Positions 51,308 to 63,900 of a DNA stretch of 64,000 nucleotides are shown in pieces (positions within the stretch are counted from its first letter, which is position 1; each line of letters opens with the position of its first letter). The notes under the pieces were generated by a model that worked only from the letters and a program-made list of their open reading frames with translations, did not search any database and was not told where the DNA came from. Location of the stretch: contig NC_081142.1 in NCBI RefSeq assembly GCF_958295425.1, positions 11,642,324 to 11,706,323 on the forward strand, read 5' to 3'. A program made the position numbers and the translations under genes. This DNA comes from Solea solea (lineage: Eukaryota; Chordata; Actinopteri; Pleuronectiformes; Soleidae).

Positions 51308-51430
51308 TTATATATATATATATATATATACATTTATATACACACACACACACACATATATATGTGTTTGTATATATATATATATGTGTATATATATATA
51401 CATATACATATATATATATATACATATATA
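51308..51430. repeat. Compound (TA)/(CA)/(TG) alternating tract, about 120 bp
   Basis: The order is (TA)n, TTTATATA, (CA)n, (TA)n, TGTGTTTG, (TA)n, TGTG, (TA)n, CATATACA, (TA)n. Almost every step is purine-pyrimidine alternation. It also produces the low-complexity tyrosine/isoleucine translations on both strands, which are not genes. Confidence 0.9.
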
Positions 51431-51493
51431 TTGTCTGTACCTCTCACATAAGCCCCGTCTAGGGAGTCGTTATGTTGTTGTCGAGAGATGTCA

Positions 51494-51520
51494 CCCCCCC
51501 CCCCCCCCCCCCCCCCCCCC
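51494..51520 (+). repeat. C27 homopolymer
   Basis: Twenty-seven uninterrupted C residues lie 63 bases after the alternating TA/CA/TG tract. The exact length in the assembly should be treated with caution because such runs are poorly sequenced. Confidence 0.85.
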
Positions 51521-51989
51521 GCAACCCAGCTTACAACTAACATCTGAAAATTTGAAACTGGGTCAGGGGAGATGAAGAACCTGCATTTTTTATCCTAACA
51601 ACACAGTGCCATATCTTTAACAAACAATCACAATCACGTTATCCTTTGCAACATCTTAGCAGTGCTGCTCTCCTCGGGAGATTATGACTCTGGTTGAGGG
51701 AAGATCCACCGGCCTGGTCGTCTTCTTATAGCTTAACACGAAGCAACTTTTTGTTGCTTTTTTCACATTTATTCAGCACTATTCACTTCCTCTCCGAGGA
51801 ATGAGTATGCAACAAGACAGCCAATCATGAGCACCGTATCGGTCAGCCAGCATGCTGCATGCTTACTGGCTCTCTGATGGTGATGAGATTAACTGTTCAG
51901 GTATTGAAATTCGGTATCAAACAGCATCACATACACGTATTTCCATAGTAGGTAATATAGAGGAAGTTTAGTAGATACCGCGAAAGGTC

Positions 51990-52233
51990 AGTGGTTTGTA
52001 TTTATATAGTCATGGTGACCACTCAAAGCTGCTTTACACTACAGATTTGCCATTCACCCATTCACTCACATTTTCATACAGCGCATCCATGTGCAGCACA
52101 TTTCCCTATAGCTCATCTTTCGTACCCATTCACACGCTGGACACATCGGCATGTACTAGCGAAGCCGTGAATCCAACCCACAGCCTTCAAGTTGAAATAC
52201 GACTCGCTCTAACACTGAGCTACCATAGGTAGA
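51990..52233 (-). mobile_element. tRNA-derived SINE, minus strand
   Basis: On the minus strand the 5' head reads TGGTAGCTCAGTGTTAGAGC (52206-52225), a tRNA A-box region, followed about 45 bases later by the B-box-like GTGGGTTGGATTCAC (52167-52181). The body runs through GTGTGAATGGGTACG and GTGTAAAGCAGCTTTGAGTGG to the tail CTATATAAATAC (51998-52009). That tail is identical over 12 bases to the 3' end of the LINE at 17001-17012. The head lacks the paired stems of an intact tRNA, so it is a SINE promoter and not a tRNA gene. It lies antisense to negr1. Confidence 0.65.
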
Positions 52234-53000
52234 AGTTTCAATACCCAGCCCTATAGTAGTCCGTTATGCTACACACCTGAATGCTTATTTAAAGCCAAAA
52301 GCATGGAAAGCACAGCTTAGAAGGACCAAAGTGCCTCAAAAGCAGTGTTAGATGACTGGAACAGAGATGAAATGCACAATGACAGGCAAGAGTGATATAA
52401 ACATAACAGTGATGAGACACCATAGCACCAGCTTGGTCCAGTGTGACTACATTTGAAGGCTTAACTAATGTTTGACCAAAATGTCTTTTTTGTTAGTGCT
52501 GTGGCGTCAGCACAGAGCTCCACAGTGTGTATTAGTAAGACAATGCAGAACAGAACACTTAGCTCCATCGGTTTAATTAGAAGGCTGCATGCCACCTGTG
52601 GATATCACTAATGGGAACTGTTGAATGTGGGAGTCATAATTACTCACACCAGTGTCTGACAGTTGTGCCAGTTACATGGAGTCATGGATTTATAGAGTGG
52701 GGATGTGAAAGAAACGGTGCAGGCTGTATTCACAGCAGAGATTTGGACGGTATGGGAGAAAATGCACAGAAAGAACATAAAGCATTTTCAATGGCTATAA
52801 TCCTTTTGAAAATACTAGTTCTAACACTGCTACTGTACACACACCTGTGTTTGTACAGGCTTGTGGTTTAAATGTCTTTTTTCACAAAGGTCTTTTTCAG
52901 AATTCAGGAAGATTTGCTCAACCCGTGCTTGCATGAGTTGTTTTTTCATGTCAAGAATAAAAAAAAAAAAAAACATATTTACATTTTGTATGGTTGACAA

Positions 53001-53465
53001 TAGGGGTGGGTCAAGGGGTGGGTCAAGATATTGATTTGCTGATATACCGTTGCCATTCCTCGTGCAATACGAGAATCAACATGCCAGGGCAAATATCCAT
53101 ATTGTAATGAACAAATGAAGGCACTCAAAAGTAAACAGTCTCTGCCAGTTTCACTCTCTGAGCATCACTACTTCATGTCTCCTCATGGCAGCGCTGCTCA
53201 AATGGGAAGCTTGGTTGGAAGTTACCTGGCTGAAGAAGAGGGAGTTTACTGCAGGATAATAGTGGAGAAGATGCTCCATCCATGTTCAATACATAGACTT
53301 TATACACTTTGTTCTCTATGTTGTGAATTAATAGAGAAATCCTGCACTTTTAACTTTGTTTTCTTCAGTTAGACAGCTGGCGCGATGTATTGCAATAAAA
53401 TGATTGTCACAGAATCATGATACTATTGGTATCATGTATTATCGTATTGTGAGGTACCCACTCCG
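53001..53465. mobile_element. Probable hAT-type repeat with TAGGGGTGGGT end
   Basis: The left end TAGGGGTGGGTCAAG is directly duplicated over 12 bases (GGGGTGGGTCAA twice) and followed by GATATTGATTTGCTGATATAC. The right side TATTGCAATAAAATGATTGT, ATCGTATTGTGAGGTACCCAC ends in the inverse of GTGGGTACC. Fish repeats of the ggggtgggtatcgatattg group have these features. The interior holds an 85-codon open frame without known motifs. Boundaries are approximate. Confidence 0.4.
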
Positions 53466-55275
53466 AGTTCTCTCTTTTGCCAGTTTCCATAATTATGGTA
53501 GAAACAGCTAAATTGTCATGTTTTAATGGGTTTACTCCTAAAAATACACTGACATGATGTGTCGTTACTTCTCTGAATGATTACCTTTCATTCTGTTAGC
53601 CAGGCTCTCTGGTGCATGTTTCAACTGCTCTATGTTTATATAAACTAGTGTTTAAGGCCGTTTAAATCTACCTATGTATGACCTGGCCAACAAAACTGAG
53701 ATCACTAATTCTGCATTCACTTAATTTCAGATCAAAATGAATGAATGCCACGAGCAGAAACAGTTAGAGTCCAGGAGAGTGATTGTTTTGTTACAGAAGC
53801 AAGAATGACATTTTCAAATGGGTACCCTTCAAAGTACAGGGTGCAGATGTGTATCTGAGCAGATCTCATTTATAGTTATTTCATAACAATATTGATTAAT
53901 ACGTTGGACAAATGTAAGCGAGCTATGCTTCTGGGCAGTTTGCAGCACTTTTGCAGCTAATGGGCCCCTGCCACAATGCTCAGTCAATCTTAATATTCTG
54001 TACCGAATTGTAAAATGATCCAGTGTTTTGATTCAGTAGACATTTTTACCTCAACTGCATTAAGTGATTACACTATTTCAATGTGTACTATATGAACCAT
54101 TGTGTTGCAATATCAGAGATGGGCTCAAAATCCAATAAGTAACTTAATAATAAGTAATAAGTTAGGTGAGTTGTGTTGTCCAATATCAAGAAAATTATTA
54201 TTTGCACTTTACTTAAGCAAGTCACCTGAGCACATTAAGACACCGCTGAATATTGAGTACAAAATTAAAGGCTCCATTCTCCTCCATTCTCATCTTTTGA
54301 GACTTGGATTGCTCATAGATTAGTCTGACTGTATAAATCATTATTATTTCATGAAAAGTGGTTGCTCTACATGCCCTACAATACACAACCAACTTCCCCC
54401 CAGTTGCAAATAATGGATTGGTTGTGTTTCCCAGGAGGTAACAAAGTCCCCCATGCCTTTGCAAAATGCCACAACATTTGATCCAGCCATTTAGTAAATG
54501 GTATATAAAAGCATCACACATACTTGGCTTCATGGTGCAGTGCTTTTAAATTCATTGCTCCAGTAAAAGTCACAAGTGCACATCGTGGATTTTCACATAC
54601 CATACTGGGTTTCACAATTCCCCATTAGCATGAAATACAATGGAGCTGTGCATCAAGGGCAGTGTGTAGGTCAACCGTGTAACTGTAGGACACTCAGACC
54701 TGCTCAATTCTGCAGTTTTAGTTTTAGTTTTTTGGGAGGGGGATATTCTAAGTAAGTAAAGTTGATTTATAAAGTAGTTTTCAGGAGCTGACATCAAAAA
54801 TGGTTTCACTATAAAAGGTAAAAAGGAAGAGCCATAACCTTGATGTGTGCGCTGTGATTCCTATCATTGATCACTGCGTGTTATAAACAAGCCACACGCT
54901 GTATACATCAGCGCTGCACCACTAATGGTTTACAAAACTCCGTCAAAGCTTTGCTGTTGCATGTCATTAAAATAAATGCATCTCATTTTAGCTCTTTCAT
55001 GTACAGTGAACAGTTGCAGACTTATTAACTTTATGTGTATACATCCGTGAATCAGTGGTGCATTAGGAAACACACAGTCGGTGGTATATATGGTACTGAT
55101 AAACATGGCCATAATTTTGGTTTGTTTCATTTCATTCAGCACAACCATTATGGCAAGAGTATTTATTTATCTGCAACCAAACAAATCAGCAAAAATACCA
55201 TTCCTTATTGTTAGAGTAAACCACTGCCGGAGGGGAAATTGTACGGTCAAATTTTCAAATGTGAACGATAAGATG

Positions 55276-55590
55276 TCCATCCATCCATCTTCTACCACTT
55301 TATCCTCCATGTGAGGGTGGCACAATCTCAGCTGACATAGGGCGATAGGCAGGGTACATCCTGGACAGTTTGCCATCACAGAGCCACATAGAGACAAACA
55401 ACCATTCAGTCTCACACTGACACCTACGGTCAATTTAGAGTGCCCAATCTACCTAATCCCCATATTGCATGTTTTTGGACTGTGGGAGGAGCCCAGAGAA
55501 CCCGGAGAAAACACACACACACACACACGGGGAGAACATGCAAACTCCATGCAGAAAGGCCCGGGGCTCAAACCCAGGTCTTCTTGCTCA
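55276..55590 (-). repeat. RTE-like LINE tail or SINE, minus-strand copy
   Basis: The left edge is (CCAT)n then CTTCTACCACTTTATCC, the inverse of the GGATAAAGTGGTAGAAG tail followed by a (GGAT)n-type end, as expected for the 3' terminus of these repeats. Further blocks: CAGCTGACATAGGGCGA, CGGTCAATTTAGAGTGCCC, CATGTTTTTGGACTGTGGG, a (CA)n, GGGGAGAACATGCAAACTCC and GGTCTTCTTGCTCA at the right edge. It is the best-preserved minus copy. The long open frame at 55469-56101 starts in it by chance. Confidence 0.75.
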
Positions 55591-58129
55591 GATAAGATAT
55601 CTACACTCTTTAAAATTTAAATATAAGACATTGTGGTCAGGTCTTGACTTGGCTCCTAAATCTATACAGTGTTGTTTTGGTAGCTCATACATACATTATC
55701 TGTTCATGTACAAAGGACTAACTGTATTGCACCTTGTTAACCTAGTTTGTTATTTTGTCACTGAACATGCACAGCACCACTTGACTGCTATAACGCCACA
55801 GTGCACACACTGCACATCCTCTCTCACATCTGTAAGATTAAGTTCGAAAACTAAAAGTGCACAATCAACAACAGCTTCTTTAAAGGTGCCATGCCCTGTC
55901 ACAAAAATAAAATCCAGTGTTTGTTTATGGATCGTTTTTAAAAAAAACAAAACAAAAAAACATGTTCTCTCCTATGCTGTTATCTGTGTAACCACCAATG
56001 CACTATCTTTGCCAAGAATCTTGGACTCCATTGTTGCCACAACAACAGTGGGAAAAAGAAGAGAGCAGAGAGCTCATTATCGACAAGGCCTTGAGTTTTA
56101 AGCTTTTTGACATCGTAGTTAGCAGATAAAAAAGAATAAGACGGTGACACGATGTGACAATTCAGTTCACTTTCAGAGGAGATTGGCAGCACAAAAGGTA
56201 GAGTTCCACTGCTGAAGCTGTCTTGACTCTTGCTCTTGTAGGAGATGAGTTAGTTTTGGGCCTCCATGGCTTTCTCAACAGTATGTTGACTTTTGCCCAC
56301 TTCATCTCTCTGTTACCTTGTCCTCCACATCCATCCATACATCTTCTCTCCAAAAACACCATGACTGCCATTTATAAATAGATTCCCTGTTGAGCACCAC
56401 TGGGTTGGAAATCAATTCTGGTCAGGTGGAAATTTGCTCTTGTCTACATAAACTGTACTTCCTGCTGGGATAATATAACCATTTTTTTTGCACAAGTAAA
56501 TCATTATGTCGGGTGAATATTATTGCCCAGGAAGTCATTACAAAGCACTGGACTTTGATCTTCACATAATCAAACGTCATGTTGTTAGTTTAATGTGAAA
56601 AATGGGTTCCAATTGATTATTTTCAATGTTGATTATTCCTTTTTTTTATTTTCAAATAAACTCTAAGAGCGAGTAAAAGTCTTATACCACAGATTGTGTT
56701 TCACACTCGATGTGCTATAGTTTCAGACTGATGCAGTCGTCATGTCCCTGTCCAGTGTCCATGCGATTTGCATTACAAATCCATTCGAGTGGCCACAGAC
56801 ATGGTGGTGTTAAAATGGCGTGAGGTCCGGTACATCCTTGGTATCCTCAGGCAGTATAATATAAAGTGGCTGCTCTTTTAAACAAAGAAAAACCTAATCT
56901 GAAGCGAATGACAGCATTTTCTGTTATTGCAAGGGTTCACTTTCAATGTGGTAAGATTTCTCTATGCAGGTGGATGAAAAACACGCAACACTCTGAGGCA
57001 TTTTCCCTCACCACCTGCCAAAAATGCCAATTTAATAGCAATCTGTCAAGGTGTATCGACCCCTGTCATTTAAGTGGAATGTGACCTGACACTCTTATTG
57101 GTTTATTGCATGTGGCATGTAGCGGTTACCGTTTTTGTTGTTGTTCTTAACGTATTGCTGTAAATGCACCCAAAGATTACAGGTAACCTAAATAAACAGC
57201 ATTGGAAATGATCAGAATCATTTTTTTTATTTGTCTGTAATGGTTAAAACACCAGTATGTAGTAAAAAAGAAAGAAAAATACTAAAGCACATGATTATTT
57301 CTCAATTAAAATGTCAAATTATAGTTATTTACTTCCATTCCTGAACAGAAAAATTAGTTTTTGTGGTTGAATGTTGTGCTTGATTAATGTCTGACCTCTC
57401 AGAGAAGAACCCCAGTGAGCCGTCTCAAATTTGGTTATAAAAAAAAGGTGAATTCAGTTTGTTATTTGCCAAATAAAGTTTTACACAGGTTTTTGAAAGA
57501 TTTGGATATTATGACAGGTGGTCTAATAAATGTGGTAAGCACTGTATATTTGTGACAAATAAACACTGCTGATCATATTTAAATGTCGTCATTCCGTCTA
57601 AACTATACTACTTAAGTTTATAAAATACATATATTTGCACAACGGGGCTTGAATTCTGGATCTGTTACCCGTGTTTTATTTATTTATTTCGTTTCTGTGC
57701 ATTGGAGTGGACATGTTTGTGTCGGCTTCTGCTCCCGCCAACTATTTAGGTGCACTGTGCCCCTGCCAATATGCCAGTCATGGTGCTATTCCCGCTTCTG
57801 GCTTTGGCACCGTTATTTAAGGGTAAAGCACTGACATGTGCATTGAGCCCTCAAATTTGTCCGTCTTCCGGGGGGTAGCTGCAACTTTGTGGTGTGGTGT
57901 TGGCCGCATGATGAGTGGATGACTGGGAAAAAAAACACCATTATTTCATTTACTGCCATAAAATCAATCTGAATGGTCCGATGCACTGCTAATCCGCTGC
58001 TATTGTAGTTTATCAGGGGATCAGTATACCACCGAATTTGCATCGCATCCTCCAGTTTTGTCTGTGTGCTGAGTTTGTATCCTTTGCAGACACACTGTGA
58101 GTACTCTGTCTCCATTTTTCTATTTCCAG

Positions 58130-58261
58130 CCAAGAAGTATGACAGTGGCGAATATCTTAACATCACCAGCATCACAAGGGACCAGGCTGGAGACTATGAA
58201 TGCAGCGCTTTAAATGACATCGCCTCTCCTGACAGCAAAACAGTAAAAGTCACAGTCAACT
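58130..58261 (+). CDS. negr1: negr1 internal exon (exon 4): second half of Ig domain 2
   Basis: The 132-bp exon completes an Ala codon (g|cc), then gives 43 whole codons and one leading base. It starts with [24 protein letters not shown] (residues 14-26) has the D-x-A-G-x-Y-x-C motif that supplies the second Ig2 cysteine at residue 24. The final VKVTVN strand leads towards Ig3. NIT at 10-12 is a candidate N-glycosylation site. ITRDQAG-YECSA-ND is the closest match to NEGR1 among IgLONs. The acceptor is CTATTTCCAG|CC and the donor ACT|GTAAGT. Both flanking introns are phase 1 and the exon length is a multiple of three. The frame reads on into the intron only to a nearby stop. Confidence 0.93.
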
Positions 58262-60318
58262 GTAAGTATATCTCTTTCTTCTTCCTCTTGCAAGTTCTTT
58301 TCGCCCACTATGGCCTTGCAGACACATGAGAGACACCTTGCCCGTCTACAGTGACACCGCTGCCGTGTCCCTGACTGTGCACCTCACGAAAGTGTACCTT
58401 TTAGAAGTTTGAAGAAGGCAGGATGCTAAGATGTGGACGTTTGTAAATATTTAATGCGAGAATTCCCACTTTTCTGTCCGCGTGGGTGATTAATTCCCGC
58501 GGAGGAAAGGTCTGTCTGTTCTTAGCACAATTCCATTATGCAGGTAATGAGTCTTTCAAAAGTGTGAGGAGACTATAATGAGGAGCCAGGGCATTTAATG
58601 AATGATACTGTGCTTTAGCTGTCGTGGTCACATGGAAATCACCACATGTAAGAACAAGCAGGAAACTTAGTGCCATTCCCCCTTACCTAAGTGTTCCTTT
58701 ACTCCACTTTTAATCTAGGGGATTCTTACTTTTGACAAAGCACATCAGGGTGTCCGCTGTAGAGAAACAGGCGTGTTTCTCTTACCACCATTACCGAGTA
58801 AAACACACATTTAAATGTTATTTGATAAAACTGTCATTAAGTATTTGTTTCCTCACTGTGGCGGGTTCCGTTATTTCTGTGAGACTCCCGGTTCTAATGA
58901 GCTGAGCATGAATGAAGATTTAGAACCCGGTTATTTATACCTCTACTGAGACATGTAGGTTCAAGGATAGAGAATTTTGACAGCTGGCTGTGACAGAACC
59001 AAGGACATTTTCATAACATAATGTCACAATCAGATGCCAACTTAACAAGCAAGACAGCAGGACTGTGTGGGTTTAATATCTACACTGCATTGATTAGGAA
59101 GACTTTCCTCCTTGCCATCAGAGTCACATAGCTTTAACACCAAAGCAGTGCAGAGCGAGAGGGAGAATGCTAAAGCTGGTCAAGTGTTAAAGCAGTATTT
59201 GCCTCCTGCACAGACTAATCTGAAGCTTCCAGAGCTACAGTGCTCTACCTGTCATTGACCGGTTAGTCACTCTTGGTTACTTCTCAGTGTTGCACTAAAG
59301 CATTGTCCAGATACCTTGTTTTGGAGATTCATGTCATGATTGGTTTTCATTGGTGTCTCACAACTATACTATGATTTATGTCTAGTAGAATACTTTACAC
59401 GGCATCTTAACATAAGTCGATAATTATATAGGTTTTAAACTCTGCCTTCAGGACTGTAAAACAGACGTTCTGTATTGCATCCAGCAACACTAACAGATCA
59501 CAGGCCTTTATTGAAAATGATCAGGATTATGTTTATAAAAGTTAAACATCTATCTTTCTATCTATCGTCTTGTGTCTCTTTTTTTGTTATTGAAAGAAAC
59601 ACTGAGACGCCAACTGTTAAATTAGATGTAAATTGATTGACTGTTGAAAGAAAACCATTGAAACAGAAAAACAGTGCCACATCATTTCATAAATGATCAA
59701 TATGTTCTAATATGTTTATATAAACCCAAGCTGTGGAAGAAATATCAGAATCTATATAGCGTTTTTTTTAAATGATTATGTGTGGTATAATCAGACACTG
59801 TTGGGTAGAGCTCCAGAAGACATAAAACATACTCCATTCTCTCAGACTGTGTCAAATCTGTATTCTAAATCTGCCTGCAGTATTAATTGCAGCCTCGATG
59901 ATGGGACAGCCCGTCTCTGAGCAAAGTGTTTATCTTTGTGCTCTCCCCCTTTAGTTATCGATATTTCATCATCTTTGACGTCCTCATCGAGCTAACTTCA
60001 CAGAGTCTGACTTTTCTTGCTTCACAGGCGCCTAATACATGAAAGGTCCTGTGTTTTATTGTGGCTGTTAAGCATTCAAAGGGCTGCGTGACCATAAGTC
60101 TTGGATAAACAAAAGCAGTCGCAGACATTACAGCAGCAAAACACACACATTCTTTGTTTGACACCTTCAAACAGCAGCAAGAGAAAGAAAGAAAGCCATT
60201 GTTTAAAGCCGTTGTTTTAGCTCCCAAATACATTTGCAGAAATGTTTGTACTTCTTCATGAAAGTAACCTCCTCCCTCGTCCTGTGTGGTGATCACGGAC
60301 ACGTTTATTTACAAAGAT

Positions 60319-60330
60319 GGGGGGGGGGGG
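60319..60330 (+). repeat. G12 homopolymer
   Basis: Twelve consecutive G residues, about 175 bases before the fold-back element. Confidence 0.85.
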
Positions 60331-60505
60331 CTGAATGAATGACTTACAGTCGTCCACTGGAGCGGCTGATATGGCCACAGCAGGCAGAGCCTGAGCCAGC
60401 TGCTGGTGGCGCTTTGCTGCCTCCTCTCCAACCAAACGCTTCAATCCGTGAAAGAAAAAGAGAAGCGATTGCGCCTTATCCCCTCCGACAACATTACTAA
60501 TGCAT

Positions 60506-60998
60506 TTAAAGGAATACTTCAACAGTTTGCATTAAACTTTTTATAACTAGAATAGGGGTAATATATATATATATTTCTTTTAAATTGTGCTTCTCAACCT
60601 CAGTTTCCCCTGAGTTGAGAAATATCTTCCTTCTTTTCTTTGTTACGTGCCCACCAGTGACACTTGGTCCTGCTAGACACTGTTTACACGTCCCGTCCCC
60701 CTATGGGTGGGTCTAAAAAGTGCGGAATTAGCGTTGCAGTTTCAAGGCTCGGACCAAGTGGCACTGTTCGTATAGGGGACGGGACCAGACGGGACCTCAT
60801 TCCCAGAATGTAAACAGTGTCCGCCATATTTGCTAACAACTACGCTAACAGGACCAAGTGTCACTGGTGGGCACGTAACAAAAAAAAAAGAATGAAGATA
60901 TTTTGCGATTTAGGGGAAACTGAGGTTGGAAAGCACAATTTATCAAAAATACTACCGCTATTCTAGTAATACAAAGCTAAATGAAATCGGTGAAGTAT
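60506..60998. mobile_element. Fold-back DNA element, long copy, about 493 bp
   Basis: This is the same family as 46014-46372, with the left end TTAAAGGAATACTTCA and the inner right end ATCGGTGAAGTAT. The last eight bases (TCCTTTAA in the other copy) are replaced by GGATACAT. It keeps inner arm sequence the short copy lacks: GGTCCTGCTAGACACTGTTTA and GTCCCGTCCCCCTA on the left, with near-inverse TAGGGGACGGGAC, TGTAAACAGTGTCC and GCTAACAGGACC on the right. The centre TGCGGAATTAGCGTTGCAG is common to both copies. It has no coding capacity. Confidence 0.8.
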
Positions 60999-63900
60999 GG
61001 ATACATGCTCATACGTTGTTTAACTTGGGTCATAGTATCTACTTTGCACATTCCATGATAACATATTGTGCAGTTATGAAACCTTTGTGCACTATTTAGT
61101 CGTATTTAGCGTCTCTGTATGGTCATGGTTCTGCGTTGACTCTGTCAGAGTGTCCTTTTTGGTTGAAAGCAGTGCAGTTAAGTGGAGTCACAAACAACAA
61201 TGAGTCATGACTGCGAGACAATATTTATCTTCTATCGTTCTAATGAGGGAGCGCAAGAGTGAGTGACACTGACATTTCATGGGTTAACAGTCTAATTAAT
61301 TGTGTGTTCAAACAGATTCTCGCTGCATTCAAAACAATTCCTTTATGCGCTAAGAATAAAGTTGACCTCTGGGATAATTGCAGATTAAGGGCACTAATTA
61401 AAATAAGCAAACCAGAGTAATGAAAACAAAATTAAGCTCTTGCATATTTGGAGGTTTAATAACATTAGACCCTCCATAACACTAAGCCTGCCATTTGGTT
61501 TTAAATTATATTAGGAGGCACTGTATTCGTGCACTTTTTTCCAAGAGTTAAGTCCAGTACATTTAACCTCTGCCTGAATGTTTCTGAGACTGCTGTAATC
61601 AGACAACATTAAGCAAATTATTGCCAAGTGCCTCTTGTCTTTGTACAGCCACTGATGAATGAACGGTGATACTTTTATCAGCCAGACCTCAATAATGGCG
61701 CGTAGAAGGTCGTGCGAGAGTCAGATTGGCACAAAATCCCTGCTTAGTGGAAGGATATTTGAGGAGTGATTTTTTTTTACCTGATGAAATTTGATCTCTG
61801 ACCCATTTTTCTGATTTACATATTCATCTTCACTGCAGGTGGGTGCAGCTATTGGCTGAAATCCTCACTTCACACTGAGACTCAAAGGCATAAATATCAC
61901 ATCTAGGTGACTGAGTCAGAGGGAAGATGGAGAAATAAACCTCAGTGAGATAAAGAGGCAGTGATTGATCAGTTAATGAAGCGACCTCGTCAAATAAATG
62001 TGTGCCATACTAAATACATACATATATACTATATCCATAGGAACAATAAGAAGGAAACTTTTCAAGCTAAGAAATCAATTGCATTGCAGTTTAGAAACCT
62101 CACACCCTCCGGAGACTGCAGTCAGCGCAAACTCCTCATGGAATTAATGACACAACAGAGTTGTAAGGTGAGACTTGATAGTTTTCACACAATAACACTC
62201 ACATTTAAGGAAAGGACACCGAAATGTCTCGTTGATACCACAACAGATGTTCCCGACCATCTCTCTCCCTCCACATGAAGCTGCCACAGGCCCATTTTCA
62301 GAATGTGTCAAATCAGTTGACGCCAAGTTAGCAGCAAAAACCCTTGAATAATTGATGTGGAGAAAGAATGTCCTGCTGTTATTCTTCTTTTTCTTCTTTT
62401 TCTTGGTTTCTTCGGAGGTATCTCCGTCTGTCCCTTTTTTTTTATTTGATGCTTAATCTTTTGACGTAAAGTTCCTGGTGATGTAAGTGTCACCTTTCTC
62501 GGAAAGTTTGAGCAAAATACGCTGTCTCCCCCAAACCTCTCCTTAAAGCCCTGCAGTCACTGGACACATAGTTATTATTTTTTTCTCTGTGTGATTCCAT
62601 CCCCTCCTATGCGGGTTGAACAGGTTCCGCTGTCTCTCTCTCTTTAACGTCACATGTTTTTTTTCTTTTTCTTCAAAAATGCTTTGCAGAGGGAAGCTGT
62701 GCCCTTTGTGCTTCCGACTTTCCCAGTCATTTGTACGCCTCCTTCCTCCTCCAGTACCCTACAGCTGTGAATTCTGCTCACATACTCACCACGGCTGTGT
62801 TCACAATAACAAGACCGCCTCGCTTTCTTTCCTGCTTACAGTAATTGGCTAACAACGCTGTGATCATTTTCAATTAATTATGAGTGTGGACATTAGAAGC
62901 AGAATGATGAATTACAGCCATATTGATGTGTTTCTGAGTACTATTGAAATGCAGGAACGTACCAAAATACTGCTAATTCTTTACATCGCCCTGCCTTTTA
63001 TTTGGAATGCAGACCCTGCCCTGGTAGATACACCCACAACATGCTCCTCTGACTTCCTTGACACAGTTGTGCGGGGTTTTCGTAATCATAAATATGAGGC
63101 AACACTTGTTTACTTGTGGCCAGGAGAACACTTCATGACCACCCAAAATTACAATGTCAAGTGATGACATGAATATAAACAACTATTGCTGGAGTGTGGG
63201 CATGTTTCCAGAGTATTAACTTTTGTTTACATAATTAAACACTGTGGCATGTATTCACAGCATTCACGGTTAAAGCGGTGTGTGGCTGTGAGGACATTTT
63301 GACTGTTCCTCACAATTCTTAAGGTCTTCTTGAGTGTTAAAAGTTTGTTGTAGTAGGTTAAGTTTAGGCATTAATTGGTTATGGTCCTAACAAGAATAGC
63401 CAAATAGTTTAGGGTTAGTTAACATCAGACTTTTAAGTCTCAGCAGAGCATTTGTGAGCGACAGTTTGCCGTAGCCATTGAAATTGTTTGGCGTCCACTT
63501 TAAAAGAGAAGGCTTCCTACAATTGGATTCTGATCCAGTCTTAAGTACTTCTAAAACCAGTACCCTCAAGCTGTTAGGATGTAAATCTCTCTCTCTACAG
63601 CTCTCCAAAGCTCTCATCTTGATTGCAGTTTGGATTCCTCTCTGCATGCGGGGCATAGATAAGCGAGCACAATTGTGATCTTCCGCAGAATAAACTTTCT
63701 TGCCAGGACTACTTCAGAACAGGTTGATGTCGAAGGTCTTTGTTAATCTGCATTTATTTAAATGTCCGACCAAAATGCATTTGTATAGTTGAGGAAACTT
63801 TGTATAGGTTTCCATAGTTGTTGTCTTACTGTGCCGTGGCATTCATTCCTATATATTTTGGTCGTTGACTTGACCTCAGCAGAACACACTGCAAGCTTGT

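Larger units (their letters stand above)
44013..58129 (+). other. negr1: negr1 intron 3 (14,117 bp, complete), splits Ig domain 2
   Basis: The intron runs from GTGAGT to a TCTATTTCCAG acceptor, phase 1. It is the most repeat-rich of the four intron parts, with named elements at 44431, 45619, 46014, 46481, 47759, 48064, 51308, 51494, 51990, 53001 and 55276. Stretches where I see nothing nameable are 44720-45610, 46720-47750, 48490-51300, 52240-53000, 53470-55270 and 55600-58120. The open frames at 49927-50391 and 55469-56101 are AT-rich or overlap a repeat and are not supported as genes. Confidence 0.9.

Noticed and set aside
51334..51575. Tyr/Ile-rich and Pro- or Gly-run open frames
   Set aside because: These are translations of the TA/CA/TG tract and the C27 run, not proteins.
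52167..52225. tRNA-like A and B boxes on the minus strand
   Set aside because: The acceptor and anticodon stems do not pair and the sequence runs into a LINE-type tail, so it is a SINE head and not a tRNA gene.
55469..56101. 210-codon plus-strand open frame, the longest in the window
   Set aside because: Its first third lies inside the minus-strand RTE/SINE copy at 55276-55590, including the (CA)n that encodes a His-Thr run. The remainder is low in coding character.
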